Positions 8,388-16,617 of a DNA stretch of 64,000 nucleotides are shown one piece after another. Below the pieces are notes generated by a model that was given only the letters and a program-made list of their open reading frames with translations, searched no databases and was not told where the DNA came from. The translations under genes were made by a program, and so were the position numbers. How positions within the stretch are numbered: the stretch's first letter is position 1; each line of letters opens with the position of its first letter. Source of the DNA: Vibrio toranzoniae (GTDB lineage Bacteria > Pseudomonadota > Gammaproteobacteria > Enterobacterales > Vibrionaceae); the NCBI RefSeq assembly GCF_024347655.1, contig NZ_AP025514.1, forward strand, positions 186,001 to 250,000. Direction: 5' to 3'.

Positions 8388-10505
8388 ATGAAAATACTCA
8401 GTCATTCTAAAAACGTATCTCTCGTGGCATCTATTAGCGCATTAGCCATTTCTTCTCATGTTTATGCTGTCGATAACCTGATGTCGTCTCAAAGTTATAC
8501 CGGTGCGATTATCGTTCCCAATGCTCAGGTAATGGACACTGGAGATATCTCTTACCTCTATGGCCAAGGTGTGCCATACCGAGGGAAAACCAGCGACTTA
8601 GACAACATATTGTTTAGCGTTGGCTTATTCGATGGGTTGGAGGCAGCGGGTAGAATTGTCACCAAAACTTATGATTGTCACCTTTACCCGAATGTACCGA
8701 GCTACGATCCTAACTGTGGTAACGGCATTCGTGATTTATCGGCTTCCTTTAAATACCAACTCCCTTTTATTAAAGATTGGACGGGGTTCGATGTTGCCTT
8801 CGGCGCTCAAGATTTAGGTGGGGCGGCAAATAATTTTAAAACTTATTATGCGGTCGCTGACTATGTGCCTGACTTTGTGCCCGCTCGGTTTAGTGCGGGT
8901 TTCGGTAAGTCGGATATTAGCCATGGCGTGTTGAATGGGCCTTTCGCCAGTTTAGAGTACCAGCCATTGGATTTTGTTCAGTTGATTGCTGAGCACGACT
9001 CTGCTCAATTTAACGCTGGTTTAAAGGTGTTTACACCAGAAAACTACTTGCCGCTCGATACGCAACTCTCTTTTCAATACCAGTTTTACACCAGTGGCAC
9101 TGCCGATATCGATATTTGGTCTGTGGCGGCATCTGCTCCGTTAATGGGCTTCTCTGAATCTCGCCGAGTTAATGAGTTAACTTTGGAAGACAAGATCTCA
9201 ATAGAGCAAGCGCACCATGAATTTTCTGGTGTTGTGCAACTTAAGAAAGCCCTAGTTGATGAAGGCTTTCTTAATGTGAGAATTTCTGCGGATGATCTTG
9301 GTATAAATGTCGCTCTGGAAAACAGACGTTACAATCGTAACCAAGTTGATGGGGTTGGCGTGGCTTTGGGGATCATCTCTTCCTACGTGGGAGAAGGCAT
9401 GCTTCAAGACCTTGGGGTTAAAAATTATCAGCAGCAGAATATTCGCCTGTTTAATTTGGTTAATGACATTCCAATGATGGAAGTGATTACCAGTGCCCCA
9501 TGTTATCGAGAATTTGTGAAAACGGGCGAGCCTTGCAGAAACCTGATTGTTCGCACCTCAGATGTGAAAAAGAGATACGCCAAGGCGAAGTTTGATAAAG
9601 AGGTCGCTCGTTCCGGTTTTGGGCGCACACAAGTTATCGTTTCTCCTGCTTTGTATCACAATACAGCGACAGAATACGGTGTATTTGATTACTCATTAGC
9701 GCTCTCAACGAACCTTTATACTCCCCTGTGGAAAGGCGCCGCGTTGGATGTGAGACACTTAATGCCATTGGCGGACAGTGATGACTTTGAAGAAGGCAGA
9801 ATCTGGGCCGATGATGCCTTTGAAAATGAAGTCGATAGGGTTCTTTTTCATCAAGCATTTCAGTTGCCTTATAACCTCACTACTCAATTCTCATTCGGCC
9901 AAGTGTACGGCAACTTCTTGGGCTTCTTGAACGAAACTCAGTATGCCAGCAATAGCGGGCGACATATTCTTGGTTCTGAATACGCCAACTTTTCTGCTCA
10001 AGATAAATTGGATGCGAAAGGAGACGCTATCGCAGATGCGACGCCAATCATTGGCCACTACACCTACGCAAGACCTGATTGGAATTGGCAAGGGAAAGTG
10101 CAAGCTGGCCAATTTTGGAAAGGTGACGAAGGGGTTCGAGTAACCAGCAGTCATTGGTTGGGAGATGTTAGGGTTGATGCTTCATACCAGACCACAAAAG
10201 CGGTAGGGAATAATGAAGCCGAAGAGTTTGTCACTCTTTCTATCGCGATCCCTTTAACGCCATGGCGTGATATGAACCCTGGCTATGTTCAGTTGCGTGG
10301 TATCGATCAATTTGTTTTTTCGTTTCAAACTCGAGTGGGGGAGAGCCACAACCAATTGGGTGAAGGCTTAGGTGTCGATACTGGGTTACAACACAATATT
10401 GAAAGGCAGTATTTCAACCGTAACCGAATCGGTGCGAGCTATTACCAAGAAAACCGACAACGCTTGCGTAATGCTTATCTAAAATATTTAGAAGCCGTTA
10501 AATAA
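8388..10505 (+). CDS. YjbH-family outer-membrane exopolysaccharide biosynthesis protein
   Basis: A 705-residue protein with a signal peptide (cleavage near VYA-VDN). It starts with the YjbH/WbfB-type segment YTGAIIVPNAQVMDTGDISY and continues with long amphipathic strand-like regions (FGLFDG-type, FSAGFGKSD, DTQLSFQYQF), as expected for a large outer-membrane barrel. YjbH proteins are encoded with exopolysaccharide genes in enterics (yjbEFGH) and next to capsule genes in Vibrio; their exact biochemical role is not established. Here it follows the small barrel and lipoprotein genes and precedes wza-wzb-wzc, which supports a role in secretion or surface assembly of the polymer. Confidence 0.85.
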   Translation: MKILSHSKNVSLVASISALAISSHVYAVDNLMSSQSYTGAIIVPNAQVMDTGDISYLYGQGVPYRGKTSDLDNILFSVGLFDGLEAAGRIVTKTYDCHLYPNVPSYDPNCGNGIRDLSASFKYQLPFIKDWTGFDVAFGAQDLGGAANNFKTYYAVADYVPDFVPARFSAGFGKSDISHGVLNGPFASLEYQPLDFVQLIAEHDSAQFNAGLKVFTPENYLPLDTQLSFQYQFYTSGTADIDIWSVAASAPLMGFSESRRVNELTLEDKISIEQAHHEFSGVVQLKKALVDEGFLNVRISADDLGINVALENRRYNRNQVDGVGVALGIISSYVGEGMLQDLGVKNYQQQNIRLFNLVNDIPMMEVITSAPCYREFVKTGEPCRNLIVRTSDVKKRYAKAKFDKEVARSGFGRTQVIVSPALYHNTATEYGVFDYSLALSTNLYTPLWKGAALDVRHLMPLADSDDFEEGRIWADDAFENEVDRVLFHQAFQLPYNLTTQFSFGQVYGNFLGFLNETQYASNSGRHILGSEYANFSAQDKLDAKGDAIADATPIIGHYTYARPDWNWQGKVQAGQFWKGDEGVRVTSSHWLGDVRVDASYQTTKAVGNNEAEEFVTLSIAIPLTPWRDMNPGYVQLRGIDQFVFSFQTRVGESHNQLGEGLGVDTGLQHNIERQYFNRNRIGASYYQENRQRLRNAYLKYLEAVK

Positions 10506-10520
10506 GTTTGAGTAAAATAA

Positions 10521-10568
10521 GAAGCGAAGAGCGGGCACAAAAAGTGTTCGTTCTTTGGCTTTTTTTTC
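10521..10568 (+). terminator. Imperfect terminator after the yjbH-like gene
   Basis: GCGAAGAGCGGGCAC and GTGTTCGTTCTTTGGC pair with several G-U pairs around an A-rich loop, followed by eight T. It starts about 17 bp after the stop. Confidence 0.6.
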
Positions 10569-10735
10569 GCTTACTCGTCGCTCGTTTACTGGTGTTCCTC
10601 ATCTGCTCTTCCTAGCGCTAAACCATTCAACTAGGTTGATATTAAGCACAGATTGTGGATAATGCTTACGAATTAAACTGAGCGTTTGTACCTGCTCTTT
10701 TTTTTATGTTTAAATTGGCAATTTCATTCCATTTT

Positions 10736-10818
10736 AAATGCCTTGGTGGGCAGGTTTGAATGCTTTGGTAACAAATTGAAATCCCTTGGTGGCAAATTGA
10801 AATGCCTTGGGTAAATAG
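10736..10818 (+). repeat. Degenerate ~20 bp tandem repeats in the wza leader
   Basis: Four units of 19-23 bp, each containing (A)AATGCCTTGG or a near copy followed by a G/A-rich spacer and AAATTG. It lies just upstream of the ops element at 10851. Confidence 0.6.
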
Positions 10819-10850
10819 ATGACGCAGTGTGATGTCGCGAAATATCAAAG

Positions 10851-10862
10851 GGCGGTAGCGTT
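10851..10862 (+). promoter_or_regulatory. ops element (RfaH recruitment site) upstream of wza
   Basis: GGCGGTAGCGTT matches the ops core GGCGGTAGNNT on the coding strand. In enterics this nontemplate-strand sequence pauses RNA polymerase and recruits RfaH, which suppresses termination in long operons. It lies 314 bp before the wza start, on the same strand, and wza-wzb-wzc follow. The second copy in the window (21822) is also at the head of a polysaccharide operon. Confidence 0.8.
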
Positions 10863-10872
10863 CTCATTTCTG

Positions 10873-11033
10873 ATACCAATCACAGTAAGTAAGTGATCAA
10901 AAATAGCGCCGGAAAAATGCTTGAGAACAAGGCAGAATTTTTCGATAGTAGTTATTCTACAATCAAAAATTCTAACGAAGTTATCGAGTATTTTAACAAG
11001 CTAGAGTGAGCAGTTATTTACTACGATTGGTAT
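10873..11033. repeat. MITE-like 161-bp inverted-repeat element
   Basis: The ends are ATACCAATCACAGTAAGTAA and, on the other strand, ATACCAATCGTAGTAAATAA: about 26 bp of terminal inverted repeat with a handful of mismatches. The interior has no reading frame. Ends of this type mark short nonautonomous repeats common in Vibrio intergenic regions. It sits between the ops element and wza, so it would be transcribed as part of the leader. Confidence 0.75.
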
Positions 11034-11175
11034 GACTATAAATGGGAGTAAGATCGTGTTAATTCTTCGCATCTCTCCGATTCATTGCTGTGTAACTGAT
11101 AAAATCATTTGCCTTCTATTCTTTGGATGTCCTTAGGGGCGTCAAAACACATTCCGTTTCTATGACTTGGTTAAC

Positions 11176-12309
11176 ATGAAGATTAATAAAAATCGTCTCC
11201 TTCTAGCGCTCCTTCCTGCATTATTGGCAGGGTGTACGACTCCAGGAACTCACCTTTCTACTGGCAACAAGAATGTGATTCAGCCTTCAGAGGAACAGCA
11301 AGAATCTGATATCTCTGATGTGGTTAACCTTTACCCATTGACGGCTCAGTCAGTATCGAGTTACCGAAATGAATCGTTATCGGTTTCCCAGGCCAACCCG
11401 ACATTAGATGTTGATATTGCAAAGTATGAATATCAAGTAGGGGTCGGTGATATCTTAAACATCACTATTTGGGATCACCCTGAACTGACCATTCCTGCTG
11501 GTTCTTACCGTAGCAGTACGGAAGCGGGCAACTGGGTTCATGCCGATGGCACCATCTTCTACCCGTACATTGGGACGGTTGAAGTTGTCGGCAAAACCGT
11601 GCGCGAAGTTCGTGCTGATATTGCTGCTCGTTTAGCCAAGTATATCGAGAGCCCACAAGTCGATGTTAACGTGGCGGCGTTTCGCTCTAAAAAAGCGTAT
11701 GTCACAGGCGAGATAGAAAAGCCTGGCCAACAAGCCATCACCAATATCCCGTTGACCTTACTGGATGCAGTGAACCGTTCTGGCGGTTTATCTGAACATG
11801 CCGACTGGCGTAATGTGTCATTAACGCGTAATGGCGTAGAAGAAAGCCTCTCGCTTTATGGTTTAATGCAACGTGGTGATTTAACACAAAACCGCTTACT
11901 GCAAGCGGGTGATATTGTTCACGTGCCGCGTAATGACAATCAAAAAGTATTCGTGATGGGCGAAGTGAATGATCCTCAACTGTTGAAGATTGACCGTGTC
12001 GGCATGAGCCTAACGGAAGCCCTTAGCACCGTCGGTGGGATCAACCAACTGACCGCCGATGCCACTGGTGTATTTGTGATTCGAACCTCGGATGACAAAT
12101 CAGAACGCATGGCGGATATCTACCAACTGAATATGGAAGATGCATCGGCACTGGTCATAGGCACCGAGTTTGATTTAAAACCTTACGATATTGTTTATGT
12201 CACCGCCGCGCCAATCAGCCGTTGGAACCGTGTGATTGGTCAGCTTGTACCAACCATTTCGGGCTTCAACGACCTAACCGAAGGTATGTTGCGCATTCGT
12301 AATTGGTAG
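11176..12309 (+). CDS. wza: Polysaccharide export outer-membrane lipoprotein Wza
   Basis: About 377 residues. A lipoprotein signal ends in lipobox LLAGCTTP (Cys about 19). A polysaccharide-export (PES) domain follows around residues 85-175 (EYQVGVGDILNITIWDHPELT, then DGTIFYPYIGTVEV), then SLBB domains (AYVTGEIEKPGQQAITN and VFVMGEVNDPQLLKID), and the C-terminal WNRVIGQLVPTISGF amphipathic segment that lines the outer-membrane pore. ATG 11176 is chosen over a TTG three codons upstream. Wza forms the octameric export channel working with Wzc. It heads wza-wzb-wzc, like the OtnA/OtnB genes of Vibrio capsule loci. Confidence 0.95.
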   Translation: MKINKNRLLLALLPALLAGCTTPGTHLSTGNKNVIQPSEEQQESDISDVVNLYPLTAQSVSSYRNESLSVSQANPTLDVDIAKYEYQVGVGDILNITIWDHPELTIPAGSYRSSTEAGNWVHADGTIFYPYIGTVEVVGKTVREVRADIAARLAKYIESPQVDVNVAAFRSKKAYVTGEIEKPGQQAITNIPLTLLDAVNRSGGLSEHADWRNVSLTRNGVEESLSLYGLMQRGDLTQNRLLQAGDIVHVPRNDNQKVFVMGEVNDPQLLKIDRVGMSLTEALSTVGGINQLTADATGVFVIRTSDDKSERMADIYQLNMEDASALVIGTEFDLKPYDIVYVTAAPISRWNRVIGQLVPTISGFNDLTEGMLRIRNW

Positions 12310-12340
12310 TATGCCCTGGTTAGTAAAAAGCCCTGACTAA

Positions 12341-12377
12341 TCATCAGGTTACATTGAGTGTGTAACCTGATTTTTTA
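12341..12377 (+). terminator. Intrinsic terminator between wza and wzb
   Basis: ATCAGGTTACA and TGTAACCTGAT form a perfect stem with a short loop, followed by TTTTTT. It lies inside the presumed wza-wzb-wzc operon, so it would attenuate wzb-wzc unless antitermination (the ops element upstream) overrides it. Confidence 0.85.
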
Positions 12378-12408
12378 TGTTTAAACGTCAATGATGCTGA
12401 AAGTACAA

Positions 12409-12493
12409 GTGCCTTTAGTTTGTAAATGCCTTTAGTTTGTAAGCTCATTCGGTTTGTAAGCACATTCGGCTTGCAAGAGTATTCAGCTTAATA
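12409..12493 (+). repeat. Five degenerate 17-bp tandem repeats upstream of wzb
   Basis: Units start GTGCCTTTAGTTTGTAA, ATGCCTTTAGTTTGTAA, GCTCATTCGGTTTGTAA, GCACATTCGGCTTGCAA and GAGTATTCAGCTTAATA. The spacing is exactly 17 bp and divergence increases along the array. It ends about 25 bp before the wzb ATG. Confidence 0.8.
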
Positions 12494-12518
12494 AGCTCAT
12501 TATAGTTAGAAGTCAGTT

Positions 12519-12959
12519 ATGTTTGATAAAATTTTAGTGGTGTGCGTAGGCAATATTTGTCGTTCACCGACGGGAGAACGCGTTCTTCAACAATTGCTTC
12601 CCAACAAAAACATCGCCTCTGCGGGCATTGCAGCCGAAAAAAGTCGTTTAATCGGTAAGCCAGCAGACGACACCGCAATTTTAATTGCCGCTGAACATGG
12701 TATCGATGTTGAAAATCATCAGTCTCAACAAGTCACGCCGCAGCTTTGTGCTCAGTATGATTTGATCTTGGTGATGGAGAAGGGCCATTTGGAGGCGCTG
12801 ACTCAAATTTCACCAGAGGCAAGAGGCAAAACCATGCTGTTTGGTCAGTGGATTGGTCAACAAGACATTCCCGATCCGCACCGTCAAAGCCGTGAAGCAT
12901 TTGAACATGCTTATAAGCTTATTGACGAAGCGGCACACGCTTGGGCGAAAAAGCTGTAA
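12519..12959 (+). CDS. wzb: Low-molecular-weight protein-tyrosine phosphatase Wzb
   Basis: A 146-residue cytoplasmic phosphatase. The P-loop CVGNICRSP gives nucleophile Cys9 and Arg15, and the general acid lies in IPDPH (Asp about 119). The family dephosphorylates the tyrosine cluster of the cognate kinase Wzc, letting the kinase cycle during polymer export. It sits between wza and wzc as usual. The ATG is preceded by a weak purine-rich site. Length and motifs match the family closely; nothing is odd except the repeat array directly upstream. Confidence 0.95.
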   Translation: MFDKILVVCVGNICRSPTGERVLQQLLPNKNIASAGIAAEKSRLIGKPADDTAILIAAEHGIDVENHQSQQVTPQLCAQYDLILVMEKGHLEALTQISPEARGKTMLFGQWIGQQDIPDPHRQSREAFEHAYKLIDEAAHAWAKKL

Positions 12960-13080
12960 TTAAAGCTAAAAGAAATCGAGTTAGCTTAAACATCGCCATT
13001 AATAGAATCACATAAGAGAAAAGGGTACGTAAACCGTATTTACATTCTCTTAAAGTACTAGTTTAGGAAGTAGCAATCTG

Positions 13081-15252
13081 ATGACAACACAACCATCTCA
13101 GCAAGCACATACTAATAATTCTGATGAGATAGATTTAGGGAAACTGCTTGGCATTCTGTTGGACGCTAAATGGTTAATCATGGTTACCACATTTGCTTTT
13201 GCTGTGTTTGGTATCGCATTTGCCCTACTTTCAACCCCGATCTACAAAGCAGATGCTCTTATTCAAATTGAAGAGAAGAGTTCTGGCGGTATCTCATCGA
13301 TGGTCGGTGACATGGGCGAATTGTTCTCTCAGGAATCCTCTGCCACGACGGAAGTTGAGATCATTAAATCGCGTATGATCTTGGGCGAAACGGTCGATAA
13401 ATTTAATTTAACCACCGTGACTTCACCTATTTATGCACCCATTGTCGGCAAAGGCTTCGCACGTTTAACTGGCGACATTAACCACATTGCGGTGAGCCGT
13501 TTTACCTTGCCAAGTTATGCAAGTGCTTATGCTCACACGATTCAGGTTGTTGATGCCGAACAAGGCACTTATCAACTGGTGCGTGATGATGAGCGCGTTA
13601 TCTTAACCGGTAAAATCGGTGAGCCAGCAACGGCTGATGGCTACAGCTTGTTTGTGGCGGACTTTGAATCAAGTAACGGCTTTGAGTTTGCTATTGGTAA
13701 ACGTAGCCGATTAGAAGCCATCGAATGGTTAAAATCTTCGCTGTCTCTCTCTGAGCAAGGCAAGCAAACTGGTATTTTGAAGCTGAGTTTTGAAGGTGAA
13801 GACAAGCAGAAGATCTCTGAAATACTCAACCATATTAGCCAGATCTATTTCTTACAAAACGTTAAGCGTAATTCCGCGGAAGCAGAGAAAAGCCTCGCTT
13901 TCTTAGAAAGCCACCTTCCGGGTATTAAATCTGAATTGACCGGCTATGAAGACGTACTAAACAATTATCGCCAAGCCAATGATTCGATCGATTTAGGTTT
14001 AGAAGCACAGTCAACCTTGAAAGTAATGGTCGAGCTTGAAGCGCAATTGAATGAGTTGACGTTTAAAGAGAGTGAAATCAGCCAACGCTTCACTAAAGAT
14101 CACCCGGCTTATAAATCGCTGCTTGATAAGCGTAAAACGTTATTAGGTGAAAAAGAACGCCTCAACAAGCAGGTACAAAAACTACCAAAAACACAACGTG
14201 AAGTACTGCGTATGACACGTGATGTTGAAGTGAACCAACAGATCTACATCCAGCTACTTAATAAAGTTCAAGAGCTGAGCATTATTAAAGCCGGCACAGT
14301 GGGTAACGTTCGTATCTTAGATGATGCCCAAGCGTATTCTCGTGCGGTAAAACCGAAGAAACCACTGATTGTGGTGTTAGCGACGCTTCTTGGTGGCATG
14401 TTAAGTGTGGCGTTTGTGTTAGTAAAAGCGGCCTTTCACCGTGGTGTTGAAAGCCCTGACCAAATTGAAGAAATTGGTTTACCTGTGTACGCGGCCGTAC
14501 CTAAATCTGATTTACAAGTTGAGCTAACCAACCGTTTTAAATCGAAGAAAAAGCAAACGAAAGGGACTCAAGCCCTGCTTGCTGAATCGAACCCTGCGGA
14601 TCTTTCCGTTGAAGCACTGCGTGGCCTAAGAACCAGTTTGCACTTTGCGATGCTGGAAGCGAAAAATAACATACTGATGATTTCTGGCCCAGCGCCCGGC
14701 ATTGGTAAGTCGTTTATCTCAACCAACTTTGCTGCGGTTGCTGCGAAAACGGGTCAAAAGGTGCTGCTGATTGATGCCGATATGCGTAAAGGTTACTTAC
14801 AACAAAGCTTTGGTGTGAAGTGGGATAATGGTCTTTCGGATGTATTAAGCAGCAAGCAAGACTTTGCTCAATCAATCAAAGCAACACCGGTAGAGAATCT
14901 CGATATTCTTACGCGCGGCCAAGTGCCACCTAACCCATCTGAATTGTTAATGCACCCACGCTTTGCAGAGTTGATGGAATGGGCATCTAAGGAGTATGAC
15001 TTGGTGATTGTCGATACTCCACCTGTACTCGCGGTCACCGACCCAAGTATTGTTGGTGCCTTTGCGGGTACCACATTAATGGTGGCGCGTTATGCTCAGA
15101 ACACCGTTAAAGAGATTGATGTTGCTCGTAACCGCTTCGAACAATCGGGTATTGAAGTGAAAGGCGTTATCTTTAACGCCATCGAGAAGACGGCGTCTAG
15201 TTCTTACGGCTACGGTTACTATAACTACGCTTATTCGAGCGATAAAAAATAA
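13081..15252 (+). CDS. wzc: Polysaccharide co-polymerase / BY-type tyrosine autokinase Wzc
   Basis: A 723-residue inner-membrane protein. Helix 1 is near residues 30-52; a periplasmic Wzz-like domain with coiled coil follows (about 60-420); helix 2 is near 425-450, preceded by AVKPKKPL. The cytoplasmic kinase has Walker A GPAPGIGKS (about 536-544), Walker A' VLLIDADMRKG (about 561) and Walker B LVIVDTPPV (about 640). The C-terminus carries the expected tyrosine cluster (SYGYGYYNYAY), the autophosphorylation and Wzb target. It works with Wza in capsule or exopolysaccharide polymerisation and export. The last gene of wza-wzb-wzc, it is followed by a strong hairpin. Confidence 0.96.
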   Translation: MTTQPSQQAHTNNSDEIDLGKLLGILLDAKWLIMVTTFAFAVFGIAFALLSTPIYKADALIQIEEKSSGGISSMVGDMGELFSQESSATTEVEIIKSRMILGETVDKFNLTTVTSPIYAPIVGKGFARLTGDINHIAVSRFTLPSYASAYAHTIQVVDAEQGTYQLVRDDERVILTGKIGEPATADGYSLFVADFESSNGFEFAIGKRSRLEAIEWLKSSLSLSEQGKQTGILKLSFEGEDKQKISEILNHISQIYFLQNVKRNSAEAEKSLAFLESHLPGIKSELTGYEDVLNNYRQANDSIDLGLEAQSTLKVMVELEAQLNELTFKESEISQRFTKDHPAYKSLLDKRKTLLGEKERLNKQVQKLPKTQREVLRMTRDVEVNQQIYIQLLNKVQELSIIKAGTVGNVRILDDAQAYSRAVKPKKPLIVVLATLLGGMLSVAFVLVKAAFHRGVESPDQIEEIGLPVYAAVPKSDLQVELTNRFKSKKKQTKGTQALLAESNPADLSVEALRGLRTSLHFAMLEAKNNILMISGPAPGIGKSFISTNFAAVAAKTGQKVLLIDADMRKGYLQQSFGVKWDNGLSDVLSSKQDFAQSIKATPVENLDILTRGQVPPNPSELLMHPRFAELMEWASKEYDLVIVDTPPVLAVTDPSIVGAFAGTTLMVARYAQNTVKEIDVARNRFEQSGIEVKGVIFNAIEKTASSSYGYGYYNYAYSSDKK

Positions 15253-15257
15253 CATCA

Positions 15258-15286
15258 GAGACGGGGTGTGTCACCACACCCCGTTA
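15258..15286. terminator. Hairpin between convergent wzc and glpQ
   Basis: ACGGGGTGTG and CACACCCCGT form a perfect 10-bp GC-rich stem with a 4-base loop just after wzc. The T-tract is weak; it probably acts in both directions. Confidence 0.7.
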
Positions 15287-15385
15287 CTCCGCCGTTCTGC
15301 CATTCCGCCATTCTGTTATTGAGAAGCGAGAAGTGAGAAGTGAGAAACGAAGTCTCTGGAATTGAGCGCTTTACCTCTGCTTTTC

Positions 15386-15445
15386 CACTCTTCGTATCTC
15401 GTTCTCACTCTTCGTATCTCGTTCTCACTCTTAGTTTTTCGTTCT
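15386..15445. repeat. Three 20-bp tandem repeats downstream of wzc
   Basis: CACTCTTCGTATCTCGTTCT occurs twice exactly, then once diverged. It belongs to a dispersed intergenic repeat type also seen around 18290, 18790, 40360, 41800 and 62860. Confidence 0.75.
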
Positions 15446-15485
15446 TACTTTTTTATGCTTGTTTTCTGTTTGCTTTCTTAACGGC

Positions 15486-16541
15486 TTAACGGTTAAGGAA
15501 ATCGACCGCTTTGTCTGGAAAATCGGTAAACAAACCATCGACTTTTACTTGATTGTAAAAAACATCCAGCATGCCATCAAAGTTGTCCGCATAAGTCGGA
15601 ATTCTTCCCGGATCAGCGCGGAAAGTATAAGGGTGCACGTCTAATCCGGCGTCTTTAGCCGACTTCATCAACGGCTTAATCATAATATTGCTTTTGGTGG
15701 ATGCATCATCAACCAGCATTGGTTTCCAAGGACCAATCCCGTCTGCGTAGCTCGCAACCTTCTCCATACCTTCGTCTTCGAACATCCAATCATAATTGTA
15801 CGGCGTCGCTTTGTCGCCTTGATAAGTCATGGTTTCATTCCAGTCTGTGTAGGCCATCAACTGCACGAGTTTCAGATCCATCTGCATGGCTGGCATGAGT
15901 TCATTGTTAATGCGTTGCAGTTCATTGGTATCAAAACTCTGTAGATACACCTTGTCGTCTTTTGATAGGTAACCATATTGCTTCAAAGTCATCAGTACCG
16001 CTTTTGAAATATCTTTCCCTTCATGGCGGTGGAACCAAGGTGCTTTAATCTCAGGGTAGATACCCACGTCATAACCTAATGTTTTATTCAAGCCTTGGAT
16101 TAGCTCAATCTCTTCAGCAAAAGTCGCGACGCGAAAATCAGACTGCCACATTGGGAAGCGTTCAGGAAAACCGGCGACTTTATTCCCTTGCTTATCAATA
16201 TTGAAGCCTTCGGTCACAGTGAGTGATTTGATCTCGGCCAGCGTAAAATCAATCGCATAGTAGCGGCCATCAGCACGTGCTCGTGTTGGAAAACGCTCTG
16301 CGACATTGGTGACTCTATCTAAGTAGTGATCATGCAATACCACCAATTGGTCGTCTTTGGTCATCACGACATCTTGTTCTATATAGTCGGGTTTCATGGC
16401 ATAGGCGAGCGATTTAGCGGGCAGAGTGTGCTCGGGTAAATAGCCGGATGCGCCGCGATGCGCAATCACTAAAGGATCGGCGAACGCATTGGCCGATAAG
16501 CTGAGTGCTAAAAAAGTCAGAGACAGTGACGTTGTTTTCAT
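15486..16541 (-). CDS. glpQ: Periplasmic glycerophosphodiester phosphodiesterase
   Basis: About 351 residues with a signal peptide ending near ANAFA-DP. The catalytic GDPD-domain start IAHRGASGYLPEHT and the LVVLHDHYLDRVTNV segment are present, with the metal-binding E/D of DYIEQDV between them. GlpQ cleaves glycerophosphodiesters to sn-glycerol-3-phosphate plus alcohol in the periplasm; GlpT then imports the product. ATG 16541 is preferred over an upstream in-frame ATG because GGGAAAG sits just before it and it directly starts the signal peptide. It lies 76 bp downstream of glpT, same strand, forming a glpT-glpQ operon. Confidence 0.95.
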   Translation of the reverse strand: MKTTSLSLTFLALSLSANAFADPLVIAHRGASGYLPEHTLPAKSLAYAMKPDYIEQDVVMTKDDQLVVLHDHYLDRVTNVAERFPTRARADGRYYAIDFTLAEIKSLTVTEGFNIDKQGNKVAGFPERFPMWQSDFRVATFAEEIELIQGLNKTLGYDVGIYPEIKAPWFHRHEGKDISKAVLMTLKQYGYLSKDDKVYLQSFDTNELQRINNELMPAMQMDLKLVQLMAYTDWNETMTYQGDKATPYNYDWMFEDEGMEKVASYADGIGPWKPMLVDDASTKSNIMIKPLMKSAKDAGLDVHPYTFRADPGRIPTYADNFDGMLDVFYNQVKVDGLFTDFPDKAVDFLNR

Positions 16542-16617
16542 TATGCTTTCCCTTGATAGCACAGAGGCAGGGTTCGCCTGCCTCTGTGGTGTATTGATTT
16601 ATTCAGTTAACTTTCAA

